A stretch of DNA of 64,000 bases, from assembly GCF_006874645.1 (NCBI RefSeq), contig NZ_CP030082.1, forward strand, positions 2,604,001-2,668,000. The letters run 5' to 3'. The translations under genes were made by a program, and so were the position numbers. This document shows positions 27,730 through 36,193 of this stretch, piece by piece. How positions within the stretch are numbered: the stretch's first letter is position 1; each line of letters starts with the position of its first letter. A model generated the notes under the pieces. That model ran no database searches. It worked only from the letters and a program-made list of their open reading frames with translations, and was not told the DNA's origin. Source of the stretch: Bdellovibrio sp. ZAP7. Its GTDB lineage: Bacteria; Bdellovibrionota; Bdellovibrionia; Bdellovibrionales; Bdellovibrionaceae.

Positions 27730-28530
27730 ATGACCCTTGATACTTTACTAGAAAAAATGTGGGTAGATTATTGCCAACTAAATCCAGCAGCAAAACACAT
27801 CCATGACTTGTTCGTGGCTGAGGGCGAAACTGTCCTTAACGACCACATTGCTCTTCGCACCTTTAATCATCCACGCCTGGGTATCGAATCTTTGGCGAAG
27901 CAATTCAAAAAATTTGGTTATGAACAAAAAGGTGAACCATATATCTTCACCGAGAAAAAATTGTTCGCACGCCACTATGAGCATCCTAATGAAGACATGC
28001 CGAAAATTTTTATCTCTGAACTTGAGCTGGAAAAAGTTTCTCCGTTTGTTCGCGAGACTTTGACGAAACTTGCTGACTCCATCCCGCAAAGCGTGATCGA
28101 CAGCGAAGATTTCTCGATGTGTGGTCGTCCTTGGGACATGTCTTGGGCATTGTACTCAGAACTTGCCAAAGAATCTGAATACGCCTCTTGGGTTGCGGCT
28201 TATGGCTTCCGCCCCAATCACTTCACTGTGATCATCAACAAACTTAAAAAATTCCAGGACATCAATCACCTGAATGAGTTCTTGCAAGGCAAAGGCATTG
28301 TATTGAATAAGTCAGGCGGCTTGGTGAAAGGAACGCCTGCGGATTATCTTGAGCAATCTTCGACGATGGCTTCTGAAATTCCTGTGAAATTCAGCGATGG
28401 CACTCACAATATTCCTGGTTGCTATTATGAATTTGCAAAACGTTATAAAATGGATAACGGCAAATTCTATCAAGGTTTCGTTGCGAAATCCGCTGACAAG
28501 ATCTTTGAAAGCACGAATAAGCAAAAGTAA
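27730..28530 (+). CDS. DUF1338 family, 2-oxoadipate dioxygenase/decarboxylase-like (HglS type)
   Basis: A 266-residue protein of the DUF1338 family, whose characterised member HglS converts 2-oxoadipate to 2-hydroxyglutarate in lysine breakdown with a non-haem metal. The motifs are present: VLNDHIALRTF with the first His, GFRPNHFTV with the second His, and GCYYEFAKRY with the Glu ligand. Together these form the metal triad. The gene is monocistronic, followed by a terminator. A lysine-degradation role is likely but not proven, as no other pathway gene is nearby. Confidence 0.8.
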   Translation: MTLDTLLEKMWVDYCQLNPAAKHIHDLFVAEGETVLNDHIALRTFNHPRLGIESLAKQFKKFGYEQKGEPYIFTEKKLFARHYEHPNEDMPKIFISELELEKVSPFVRETLTKLADSIPQSVIDSEDFSMCGRPWDMSWALYSELAKESEYASWVAAYGFRPNHFTVIINKLKKFQDINHLNEFLQGKGIVLNKSGGLVKGTPADYLEQSSTMASEIPVKFSDGTHNIPGCYYEFAKRYKMDNGKFYQGFVAKSADKIFESTNKQK

Positions 28531-28550
28531 CCTAAGTCTATAAATCGGCC

Positions 28551-28592
28551 AAAAAAAAATACCTCCGCAATTTGCAGGAGGTATTTTTTTAT
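28551..28592 (+). terminator. Rho-independent terminator
   Basis: An AAAATACCTCC/GGAGGTATTTT stem with a GCAATTTGCA loop and a T run, directly after the DUF1338 gene; the flanking A run would let it work on both strands. Confidence 0.9.
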
Positions 28593-28667
28593 CAGGATGC
28601 ACTCTTCGGAATCTTCTTTCTGGCCCGCCCTAGACGAATGCGCCTGGAGAAAGTGTGTCCGTACCTT

Positions 28668-29315
28668 TTAGGCGATTTTTTTAATTAACAGATGTTCTGT
28701 TTCCTGGTCGTTTTGTTGATCTGCCCAATGGGGATGTGCTTGTAAAAAGATTTTCACTAACTGCGAGTCAAATTGTGTTCCTGAGCAACGCACCAGTTCC
28801 TCGTACACCACCTCATCCGGCAAACCTTTGCGATAGGCACGCGTCTGCGACATGGCATCATAGGTATCCACCACCAAAATAACTCGGGCTAAAATATCAA
28901 TTTTATCACCGGCGATTTTATCTGGGTAACCTGTGCCATCGACACGCTCATGGTGCCCGCGAATTGCTGGCAAGATAGTTCCAAAGAATTTATGCGAAGC
29001 TAACGGTTGCACGATATCTTCACTCATCACCGGGTGAGAGCGCATGATCGCTTGTTCTTGTGGATCTAGCTTTCCTGGCTTTGCAATAATGCTTTGAGAA
29101 ACACCCATCTTACCGATGTCGTGAAAGAGACCAGCAAATTCAGCAAGCTTTTGTTCGTACTCATTAAGACCCGCATCGCGAGCCAGTTTGCGCGACATCT
29201 CGCCAACACGGCAACAGTGCGCATAGGTTTCAGGGTCGACTATCTTCAAAGTTTGCATGAGTGCTTTGGCCGAATCGTAAGCCCACGACGGTATATTCCC
29301 CCATTTTGCAGACAT
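28668..29315 (-). CDS. HD-GYP domain protein (cyclic-di-GMP phosphodiesterase-like)
   Basis: A 215-residue protein that is essentially one HD-GYP domain. HD pair H65-D66 in LFHDIGKM, later HHERVDGTGYP with the GYP signature intact, and the flanking His residues (YAHCCRVGEMS, RSHPVMSED) complete the metal site. Such proteins hydrolyse cyclic-di-GMP to pGpG or GMP, and in Bdellovibrio this signal governs switching between lifestyles. There is no receiver or sensor domain, so control may be transcriptional. The gene is divergent from the small barrel gene. Confidence 0.85.
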   Translation of the reverse strand: MSAKWGNIPSWAYDSAKALMQTLKIVDPETYAHCCRVGEMSRKLARDAGLNEYEQKLAEFAGLFHDIGKMGVSQSIIAKPGKLDPQEQAIMRSHPVMSEDIVQPLASHKFFGTILPAIRGHHERVDGTGYPDKIAGDKIDILARVILVVDTYDAMSQTRAYRKGLPDEVVYEELVRCSGTQFDSQLVKIFLQAHPHWADQQNDQETEHLLIKKIA

Positions 29316-29412
29316 GCGATTCCCCTTTCATTCCCCACAAAACTTTTCGGTCTAGGTCCGGACAAACTTTACTCAATACAATCGGACATTCCCAGAGTGA
29401 GACAAGTTCCCG

Positions 29413-29441
29413 TTGACAGTATTGTGGATCACTTCGAAAAT
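29413..29441 (+). promoter_or_regulatory. Putative sigma70-type promoter
   Basis: TTGACA at 29413-29418, a 17-bp spacer and GAAAAT at 29436-29441, 29 bp upstream of the start at 29470. The -35 is perfect; the -10 is weak. Confidence 0.4.
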
Positions 29442-29469
29442 AGGCAGACGCCAAAAACAAAGGACCAAC

Positions 29470-30132
29470 ATGAGACACCTTCTTTTGATTATAACCATGA
29501 TGACCCTCGGCTCAGTTTCCGCATACGCCCAAAAAATTAAAGTGCGCAAAGTAAAAGGCAACACCGCTATTATTGAAAGCACCTCTCCCCTGGCTCCCGG
29601 CGCTGTCTATGATCTGATTTCGGAAGATCAATTAGGCGATGACTCCGGCCCCGCAACCCGTAAAAACTTTGTTGGTTTGAATTTGATCTTTGGAAATACA
29701 AAATCGGATGCACCCAATTCAACAAATGAAACAACTATGAGTCTAATGGCGCGCTATGGATGGAACCTGGGAACCTATGAATTAGGGCCATTGGTGCAGA
29801 TGACGATGACTCACGTCAGTGACGTAACTGCGACAACTTGGCGCGTGGGCGGATTTGCCGATTATAACTTCACACCGAATACTCCAGGTGAAGCCTTTAT
29901 CTTTGGCTTAACGGCCTGGGGCGCCTTCGGAAATGAGGATCGTGGCAATGGAGCAAAATTTGATATCGTGGATATTTTTGGCGGTGGCTTCGTGAAATGG
30001 TACCCAACGACATCCAGCTCCGCATGCTTTCGCATCGACTTTGGCTATCAGTATGAGCGCCAGACTGTGGCTGGGGGTTATTACTCAGATACAGGGATCA
30101 CAGGTTCTGCCGGGATATTCGCTTACTTCTAA
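29470..30132 (+). CDS. Small outer-membrane beta-barrel protein
   Basis: A 220-residue protein. ATG 29470 follows AAAGGACC and gives a proper signal peptide (MRHLLLIITMMTLGSVSAYA); the frame extends 57 bp upstream. After a short KIKVRKVKGNTAIIE domain, residues 60-220 form about eight amphipathic strands (NFVGLNLIFGN, MSLMARYGWNLG, WRVGGFADYNF, ACFRIDFGYQYERQ) ending in AYF. This is the pattern of OmpW/OmpX-sized barrels. It may sit in the outer membrane as a porin or adhesin. Function unknown. Confidence 0.7.
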   Translation: MRHLLLIITMMTLGSVSAYAQKIKVRKVKGNTAIIESTSPLAPGAVYDLISEDQLGDDSGPATRKNFVGLNLIFGNTKSDAPNSTNETTMSLMARYGWNLGTYELGPLVQMTMTHVSDVTATTWRVGGFADYNFTPNTPGEAFIFGLTAWGAFGNEDRGNGAKFDIVDIFGGGFVKWYPTTSSSACFRIDFGYQYERQTVAGGYYSDTGITGSAGIFAYF

Positions 30133-30142
30133 TCCGCAAGAC

Positions 30143-30220
30143 TTCACTTAAGAAGTCTCAACAGCACGGTTTCGCCTAAGAAGTCCCAACAGGAAAGCTT
30201 TGCTTAAGAAGTTACCACCG
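30143..30220. repeat. Degenerate tandem repeat, three units of about 28 bp
   Basis: Three successive units share the core TAAGAAGTYYCAACAG: one at about 30149, one at 30176 and a diverged third at 30204 (TTAAGAAGTTACCACCG). It lies directly after the barrel gene and overlaps the stop of the small peptide ORF on the other strand. Confidence 0.55.
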
Positions 30221-30269
30221 CAAGAATCATCAACAAGAGAGCACAAGCAAAAACTATTTTTAGTGACAT
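30204..30269 (-). CDS. Possible 21-residue hydrophobic peptide
   Basis: ATG 30269 to TAA 30204-30206 encodes MSLKIVFACA followed by LLLMILAVVTS, a single membrane-spanning peptide. A strong AGAGAGGAGC ribosome site sits immediately before the ATG. It lies 36 bp downstream of the predicted cysteine-peptidase gene on the same strand. Size and hydrophobicity are like small membrane peptides or type I toxins, but 21 codons can occur by chance. Confidence 0.35.
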   Translation of the reverse strand: MSLKIVFACALLLMILAVVTS

Positions 30270-30288
30270 GCTCCTCTCTTTCTTACGG

Positions 30289-30307
30289 CCGTCAGTTGAC
30301 GGTTTTT
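30289..30307 (+). terminator. Hairpin with T run, likely plus-strand terminator
   Basis: A CCGTCA-GT-TGACGG perfect stem followed by TTTTT. The T run overlaps the stop codon of the minus-strand gene ending at 30306. It would stop transcription from the small barrel gene. Confidence 0.6.
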
Positions 30308-31292
30308 ACTTGGCACATTCCGCTTTATAATGCTTTAGCATCGCAGCGTCGATCGCTACTTGTTCATCTTCATCTACTATAAATACCCCAAGAGACCGGC
30401 CATGGTCACCCGTCTTTTCTAAAACCGACATGATTGCCGGAGCATGGAAAGACTGAGTGTTTTTTTGATAATACATCGGCATATCTGCCAAGGGATTGTT
30501 AGAATCATAAACCATAATCAGGAAGTACTTGCCCATATCCAGTATTTCTTTCGCCACCACGACGTGTTGTGTGGTCGTACCACCCCGAAGTACAAGCATT
30601 GTTAGACGCTTGGCTTTCAAGTTTTTTTCCAATTGTGTAACTGTCAGTAAGTTTTCAACGGGACTGCGGTCCGTTGTATCACCCATGATCATCTTTACGT
30701 TTCCACCGCGGAAAAAATGCTGCTGTTGAGAGCGCTCTAAATCCAATTTGAAAGTCATCCAAGTTGATTCACCATTGATGGTTTCTTTGTATCCACGATT
30801 CAACATGGGGAATAAGCCCTTCGGGTTTCGCTCTGCCAAGGCCCAAGAGGCCATCAAAGATCGATCCGAATATTTAAGGACCTCCAAGGTCGCTGGAGTC
30901 TGAATCATGCGGGCTTTGCCATTGCCTGACTGCTGAGCCGTGAACTCGGCACCACGGAACATGTTCAAAGTTTTACGAAGCAGATCTTCCTTGCTGAGCT
31001 CCTCTTTTTCATCAAAGCGAGCCAGGTAAAACATCTTACGTTGCGCACTGGAAAGACCCCAGCACACACCCAACGTAGGCCCGCCGGAATGGAACTTCCA
31101 ATTGGTGATGGGGATATGAAAATAAGTGTGAAAAGCCGTCGGCTGAATGGCCTGATAGATGCTATTGATCGTCAGATTTTGACAGGAAAGATTATTTACG
31201 AAGGAATCAGTGATTGTCTTGCTGTCTGCTGCGACAGCGGCTTGGTGAAGGCTCGTGATGCTAATTAAAACTGCGGAAATCCACTTTTTCAT
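30306..31292 (-). CDS. Secreted protein with papain-like cysteine peptidase features
   Basis: A 328-residue exported protein (MKKWISAVLISITSLHQAAVAA). Near residue 75 a Cys lies in GVCWGLSSAQRKMFY, as in papain-like enzymes where Gln/Cys opens a helix. A His follows much later in TTQHVVVAKEIL, then YDSNNP, the usual Asn/Asp position. The order Cys-His-Asn/Asp with these motifs resembles C39/C70-like peptidases. If real, it is a periplasmic or secreted peptidase, plausible in prey digestion. ATG 31292 follows GGAGCAGCCT. It could also be an inactive relative. Confidence 0.6.
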   Translation of the reverse strand: MKKWISAVLISITSLHQAAVAADSKTITDSFVNNLSCQNLTINSIYQAIQPTAFHTYFHIPITNWKFHSGGPTLGVCWGLSSAQRKMFYLARFDEKEELSKEDLLRKTLNMFRGAEFTAQQSGNGKARMIQTPATLEVLKYSDRSLMASWALAERNPKGLFPMLNRGYKETINGESTWMTFKLDLERSQQQHFFRGGNVKMIMGDTTDRSPVENLLTVTQLEKNLKAKRLTMLVLRGGTTTQHVVVAKEILDMGKYFLIMVYDSNNPLADMPMYYQKNTQSFHAPAIMSVLEKTGDHGRSLGVFIVDEDEQVAIDAAMLKHYKAECAK

Positions 31293-31422
31293 AGGCTGCT
31301 CCATCTGAGCCTATCAAAGCAATTCGGGTACCACGACCAGCTGGAAACATTTGGTTAATGGAGGCCATAGCCTGTCTAAAGGTTCAACAGCCTGCCATTT
31401 GCGGTCAGCGGGTCAATTTTCC

Positions 31423-33459
31423 CTAGAAGCTCAGCCCCATTCCGACTGTGCCATAAAAGGTATTCAAGTCAGCTTTTTGATTCAAAACGGAGTCCACAAA
31501 CGCATAACGTTTGATACCGAAACCCGCCTCACCAAAAAGATTATTGGTCCACAAAACCTTACCGTGGAAGTTGAGTGACATCGAAGAATTCAAAGTCACA
31601 TTGCTATCCAAGCTTTGCGCGTAATAGATAAACTCCACGTCCACCCATTTTGGATATCTGAATAACGGCAGGATATTGAAAACATCATCTATCAATTTCG
31701 GCATGGAGCGGGCCCAGAACAGACCACCACCCACCATCGGCGCTGTCAAAACACCAAAGTTTACGTTTTGATAAGAAGCCATCATCCCCAAAGTTTCATC
31801 ACGATTCCAAAGACCCGGGATAAAACGATATTTCAAATCCACAGTCAAAACATCCAGCGGAGCCGTGCGACCCGAAGTGCTGACTTTGATTTCATTGAAA
31901 GACTTAAAATACTTGGCACTGATACCCCAACGCTGACGAGACACCCAGTAATTAGACCAAGTGAAAAGGTCCTCAAACCATTGGTTGTAAGCAAGCTCGC
32001 CCATGAATACGAAATCAGAAGAAGATTTTGCCACGGACAAACGTGCAGACAACTCGCGCGGATACCCTTTATAGATCTCAAAGTACGAACGATATTTTTG
32101 ACCTTGGTAATCCAAATCCAAATAAGAGCGATTGATTTCACCACGTTCCGTGGCTTTAAATCTCCACTCAAATTCATTCGGTTCGTCTTTTTCAACATTC
32201 ACAGAGTTTTGATCTGTGCTGACTGTGACTTCTTTAAGTTTGCGACCGAACAGACGGATGTTGTCATTGTACGTCCCTGTCGGCGTGCGCTCGTGAACAT
32301 AAAGACGCGCCTGACGACGTGGGATCACAGACAATTCGAAGCGCTGCTTAAAGATACCACCGCCCTGGCCTGGCAGATAAATTTTGGCATCGTCTTTTTT
32401 CAAGGAAGCCGCCCAGAATTTACGACTGTCACCGATCGTCGACTCAAATCCGATGATCGTCGTGATTTTCAAATACTGATCGGGATTTAAAACCACCGAT
32501 CTTCCCAACGGACGCGTGTCGTAACCCACGATACGAAGCAAACCCGGGCGAGCTGTGTCTGCGATATCCATCAGCTGCAGCTTATTCGGCTCAACCATGA
32601 ATTCGTAGCTTTCGCCTGTTGCAAGCTCCGCAAAGAATGACGTCGGACCTTCCGAAGCTGTCGGAGCGGACTGACGAGGCAAAGTTTCTTCGTTATTTAA
32701 AAGCACACGTGGCGTTGTGGCATCAACGCGGGCTTTACCCAAGACCACTTTGTTTTCGATTTTCTGATTTCCGTACCACTGTGAACAAAGGCGGCTGTAT
32801 CCCCGTCCCACTTGCTGCGTCAGACAGAAACGGAAGATCTCGTTCAATTTACCGAATGGCGATCCCGCGTTTTTAAAATTAGGAATCGCGAAGGAACTTC
32901 CAAACAAACCTGTTGTCGTTAGCTCTGCCGGTGAAACCTTTTGCGCCAACAAAGCCCCGCGCCAGCTTTGCAGTTGAGCGGCCCATTTTTTCTGCTCCAA
33001 CTCACTGATATCGTATTGCCATAAAACTGCACCGGTACGAGAGATCATTTCCAAAGAACCAGAGCCCATCAACTCAATCGGCCAATTGATGATAAGTGCT
33101 TCGTCATTTTTTTCAGTGGGAGTCAATACACGAGAAATCTGCGGATGAGCTTTCCCCAAAGGCATCAGGCTGAAATTGAAAGTCTGCTCGCTCAAAACAA
33201 CAGGCCCGATTTTTAAAACCTTGCCATTTTGACCAGTCAAATCGTACTCAAGCTCAAGCGGCGGCAATAAAACCCCGTTATCCAGCTGGTCAAAAAAGAG
33301 TGGTTTATTAAATTCTTTGGTTGCTGCCGACTTCATTAAAGACTGCTGCGGAGCAGGAACATCATCTGCCACACCAGCGGCATCAACATTCTCTTGTGCA
33401 CGAGCAGAAAAACCCGTGATCAATAACAGAGATAAGATCAGATGCTGTGCACTATTCAC
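31423..33459 (-). CDS. Large outer-membrane protein, paralogue of the 7.3 kb gene
   Basis: A 678-residue protein. GTG 33459, preceded by GAGG, gives a normal signal peptide (SAQHLILSLLLITGFSARA); the frame runs on to a TTG at 33510. It has the same plan as the 7340-9100 protein: beta-rich modules, a FEWRF module, then about 190 residues of amphipathic strands ending GMGLSF. Shared short motifs between the two are WPxxL, FC...LCS, F(E/S)W, WFE and the terminal Phe. Both probably sit in the outer membrane; the roles are unknown. Confidence 0.7.
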   Translation of the reverse strand: MNSAQHLILSLLLITGFSARAQENVDAAGVADDVPAPQQSLMKSAATKEFNKPLFFDQLDNGVLLPPLELEYDLTGQNGKVLKIGPVVLSEQTFNFSLMPLGKAHPQISRVLTPTEKNDEALIINWPIELMGSGSLEMISRTGAVLWQYDISELEQKKWAAQLQSWRGALLAQKVSPAELTTTGLFGSSFAIPNFKNAGSPFGKLNEIFRFCLTQQVGRGYSRLCSQWYGNQKIENKVVLGKARVDATTPRVLLNNEETLPRQSAPTASEGPTSFFAELATGESYEFMVEPNKLQLMDIADTARPGLLRIVGYDTRPLGRSVVLNPDQYLKITTIIGFESTIGDSRKFWAASLKKDDAKIYLPGQGGGIFKQRFELSVIPRRQARLYVHERTPTGTYNDNIRLFGRKLKEVTVSTDQNSVNVEKDEPNEFEWRFKATERGEINRSYLDLDYQGQKYRSYFEIYKGYPRELSARLSVAKSSSDFVFMGELAYNQWFEDLFTWSNYWVSRQRWGISAKYFKSFNEIKVSTSGRTAPLDVLTVDLKYRFIPGLWNRDETLGMMASYQNVNFGVLTAPMVGGGLFWARSMPKLIDDVFNILPLFRYPKWVDVEFIYYAQSLDSNVTLNSSMSLNFHGKVLWTNNLFGEAGFGIKRYAFVDSVLNQKADLNTFYGTVGMGLSF

Positions 33460-33573
33460 GATGGATACCTCACTGTTGATAAGTTTATTGATTAGGAACT
33501 GATGTAACAAGCTAAATTGTTGGACTGTCTGGGAATTTCGGATTATGAATGGCCCTTATCTCAAGGAGAAATG

Positions 33574-34296
33574 ATGTCTTCAGCGCGCAAAATTTATCAC
33601 ATGAAAGTCGAACAAATCATCGACCACACACCGGCGGTTCGCGAGCTGGTGTTGAAAACAGACGATCCCGCAGAGTTTGCGTTCAAAGCTGGACAATTTG
33701 TAATGTTAAATGTTCCACAGGGTGAAGGGAAGCCTGTTTTGCGCGCCTATTCCATCGCTTCCGATGACAGAATAAAAAATGGCTTTAGACTGCTTTTCAA
33801 ATACGTTGATAACGGTATTGCCTCGACTTTTGTTTGGAATTTGAAAGGTGGAGAGACTCTTAACTTCACCGGTCCTTTCGGAAAAGTTTTTTTCCAGGAA
33901 CCACCAACAGAACAAATTGTGTTCTTGAATACCGGCACCGGCCTTTCTCAACATATCTGTTATTTGCTATCTAAAAAAGAACAGTATCCAAACTTGAAAT
34001 ACCGCATGCTGTTCGGTGTTCGCACAGAAAAAGACATGTACTACCAACCGGAACTGGAAGCCTTGGCAAAAGAACTTCCTGATTTCAAATGGGAGTTTGT
34101 CTTGAGCCGTCCCCAAGATTCGTGGACAGGCAAAAAAGGTTACATCCAAAACTTTATTTCTGAATACGATTACAAAAATATTCCAACCACATTCTATATG
34201 TGCGGCAATGGCGGTATGATCAAGGAAGTAAAACACCAGTTGATCGAAGTGGATGGTATCGACAAATCCCGCATCTGGTCTGAAGCCTTCGACTAG
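33574..34296 (+). CDS. Ferredoxin-NADP+ reductase-like FAD oxidoreductase
   Basis: A 240-residue FNR-family protein. The FAD motif RxYS is RAYSIAS near residue 60, the flavin-binding GPFGKVFF follows, the NADP-binding loop is NTGTGLSQHICYL and the C-terminal CGNGGMIKEVK is typical. It probably transfers electrons between NAD(P)H and a ferredoxin, flavodoxin or haem partner. ATG 33574 (or 33571) follows AAGGAG; the 57-bp upstream extension has no ribosome site. Thirteen base pairs separate it from the EamA gene, so they may be co-transcribed. Confidence 0.75.
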   Translation: MSSARKIYHMKVEQIIDHTPAVRELVLKTDDPAEFAFKAGQFVMLNVPQGEGKPVLRAYSIASDDRIKNGFRLLFKYVDNGIASTFVWNLKGGETLNFTGPFGKVFFQEPPTEQIVFLNTGTGLSQHICYLLSKKEQYPNLKYRMLFGVRTEKDMYYQPELEALAKELPDFKWEFVLSRPQDSWTGKKGYIQNFISEYDYKNIPTTFYMCGNGGMIKEVKHQLIEVDGIDKSRIWSEAFD

Positions 34297-34309
34297 GTTT
34301 GCGACTTAG

Positions 34310-35206
34310 GTGACCACCAAAAACAAAGCAGCCATTGAGTTGATTATCGCCGGAGCCCTGTGGGGTTTCGGCTTTATTGCAACCGTCTTCGCTTTACGTG
34401 CATTCACGCCTGTGGAAACTTTGGTTTACCGCTTTCTGATAGCCTCCGTCTTTGGCGAATTGATTTATCGGTGCGTAAGAAAACCCAATTTGCCTTCGAT
34501 GAAATCAGATTTCAAACGAGCATTGCCTGCAGGATTTTTCTTGGGAAGCCTCATGATTCTGCAAACCATCGGTCTTCAGCACACGACTGCGACCAAAAGT
34601 GGCTTCATCACCAGCCTCTATGTTATTTTAGTTCCCTTAATTAATACGCTCATCTTCCGTGCTCGCAGCAGTTTGATAAACTATGGACTTGCACTGCTGG
34701 CGTTAGTGGGAACTTTTATTTTGATGGATGCCAATATCACGGACATCAATGTGGGAGATCTATGGACGTTAGCTTGTTCGGTGATGGCAGCCTGTCACAT
34801 TATTTACATCGGCAGAGTTTCAAATAAGGTCAATAACGCCTTTCGCTTTAATAATTTCCAATCCATCTGGTCATTACTACTGCTCTCCCCGCTTTTGCTG
34901 ACTCAGCAAAGTATCAACCTGACAGCTCCTTGGACTGCATGGATGGGCGTGATTATTTTAGGGATGGGATCCAGTGTGATTGCATTTTCAATTCAGATTC
35001 GCGCGCAAAAGACTTTATCAGATACGACGGCCAGTATGATCTTCCTGTTGGAATCGCCGTTTGCTGCGCTGTTTGGATTCTTGCTCTTACAAGAGCGCCT
35101 TTCCTGGTTTCAGGGACTCGGCGCTTTGATAATTATGGGAGCTTCTATTCTGCAGATTCTGTGGGACCCTTCTTCAAAGACCACAGAAACGCAACCGCAA
35201 GGATAA
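34310..35206 (+). CDS. EamA/DMT-family transporter
   Basis: A 298-residue membrane protein with ten predicted helices in two EamA repeats. Each repeat begins with a hydrophobic helix followed by a polar loop and LLQTIGLQHTTATKSGFI (first repeat, near residue 90) or SDTTASMIFLLESPFAALFG (second repeat, near residue 240). Such proteins export amino acids, nucleosides or other metabolites; the substrate cannot be read. The start is GTG, chosen because the frame begins there. Its 3' end overlaps the convergent DUF475 gene by 62 bp. Confidence 0.8.
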   Translation: MTTKNKAAIELIIAGALWGFGFIATVFALRAFTPVETLVYRFLIASVFGELIYRCVRKPNLPSMKSDFKRALPAGFFLGSLMILQTIGLQHTTATKSGFITSLYVILVPLINTLIFRARSSLINYGLALLALVGTFILMDANITDINVGDLWTLACSVMAACHIIYIGRVSNKVNNAFRFNNFQSIWSLLLLSPLLLTQQSINLTAPWTAWMGVIILGMGSSVIAFSIQIRAQKTLSDTTASMIFLLESPFAALFGFLLLQERLSWFQGLGALIIMGASILQILWDPSSKTTETQPQG

Positions 35207-36179
35207 GAGCACCTGAAAGACCCGTCACCCACTCAGGTATGTGGACGAACGGAGCTGTTAGCATCACCAAAGCCAACACCCAGATAGCATAGAAAGCACC
35301 ATGCTCAAGGTAGGCGAATTTCGCCAAAGCTTCTTTTTCGACAAACATAATTGTAAGGCTTCGTACAAAGAATGCACCGATCGACAAACCAATCATGATA
35401 ATGAACAAGTTGTGCGTGATCGCAAAGGCACCCACGACACCGTCAAAACTGAAAGACGCATCTAACACTTCCAAGTATAGGAAGCTTGCCGCACTTGCCT
35501 TGTGAACGTTGTGCATAGTTTCTTCGGAAGCTTCCATGAAAGCCCCGATACCATCCACCGCAACAAACACAATTAAACCAGCAAGACCCGACTTTAGAAA
35601 CGCATAGGATTCAGCCTGTTGAGGCATGAAGTGAGCGATCGTGATCAAGATCACCAAAGCCAAACCGATTTCGATCGCTTCCACGCGACCCAAGAACGCA
35701 AAAGGCTTTTCCACTGTGGCGAACCAGTGTTCGATTTTTTCAGCATCAAAGAAGAAGCGCAAAGCTACCATCAACAGGAATGTTCCACCGAACGCTGCCA
35801 CTTCCAAGTGAGCGGCTAACATCAGTTTCGCATACTCATCAGGACGAGTGGCTGCCATCACCAAAGCTTCCCAGGGATTAATACTTGCCATGACACTCAC
35901 GATTCCCAATGGGAATACCAAACGCATACCAAAGACGGCGATCAACATCCCCCACGTCAAAAAGCGATGGCGCCAAACCGGCGTCATGTCCTTCAGAATA
36001 GTGGCGTTGACGATCGCATTATCGAAAGACAAAGAGATTTCAAGTACTGCGAGCACAGCCGCGATAAACAAAGCCTCAAGCCCTGCCGCTGTTGTGCCAC
36101 CATAAAATTGACCCACAAAAAAGGAGCCGATCAAACCCAGAATTGTAATGAAAATGGAACCCGTAAAGTATTTAAGCAT
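35145..36179 (-). CDS. DUF475 family membrane protein (TerC-like)
   Basis: A 344-residue multi-pass protein. It carries EISLSFDNAIVNATIL near residue 47 and EVLDASFSFDGVVGAFAIT near residue 240, the paired acidic motifs of the DUF475/TerC-like superfamily, thought to handle metal ions. About nine hydrophobic segments are visible. It starts 14 bp after the uvrA stop on the same strand, so it is probably expressed with uvrA. Transport of Mn or another metal ion is an inference from the superfamily. Confidence 0.8.
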   Translation of the reverse strand: MLKYFTGSIFITILGLIGSFFVGQFYGGTTAAGLEALFIAAVLAVLEISLSFDNAIVNATILKDMTPVWRHRFLTWGMLIAVFGMRLVFPLGIVSVMASINPWEALVMAATRPDEYAKLMLAAHLEVAAFGGTFLLMVALRFFFDAEKIEHWFATVEKPFAFLGRVEAIEIGLALVILITIAHFMPQQAESYAFLKSGLAGLIVFVAVDGIGAFMEASEETMHNVHKASAASFLYLEVLDASFSFDGVVGAFAITHNLFIIMIGLSIGAFFVRSLTIMFVEKEALAKFAYLEHGAFYAIWVLALVMLTAPFVHIPEWVTGLSGALILAVAFLWSLKKGPTESAE

Positions 36180-36193
36180 CCCTTGAATTGATT

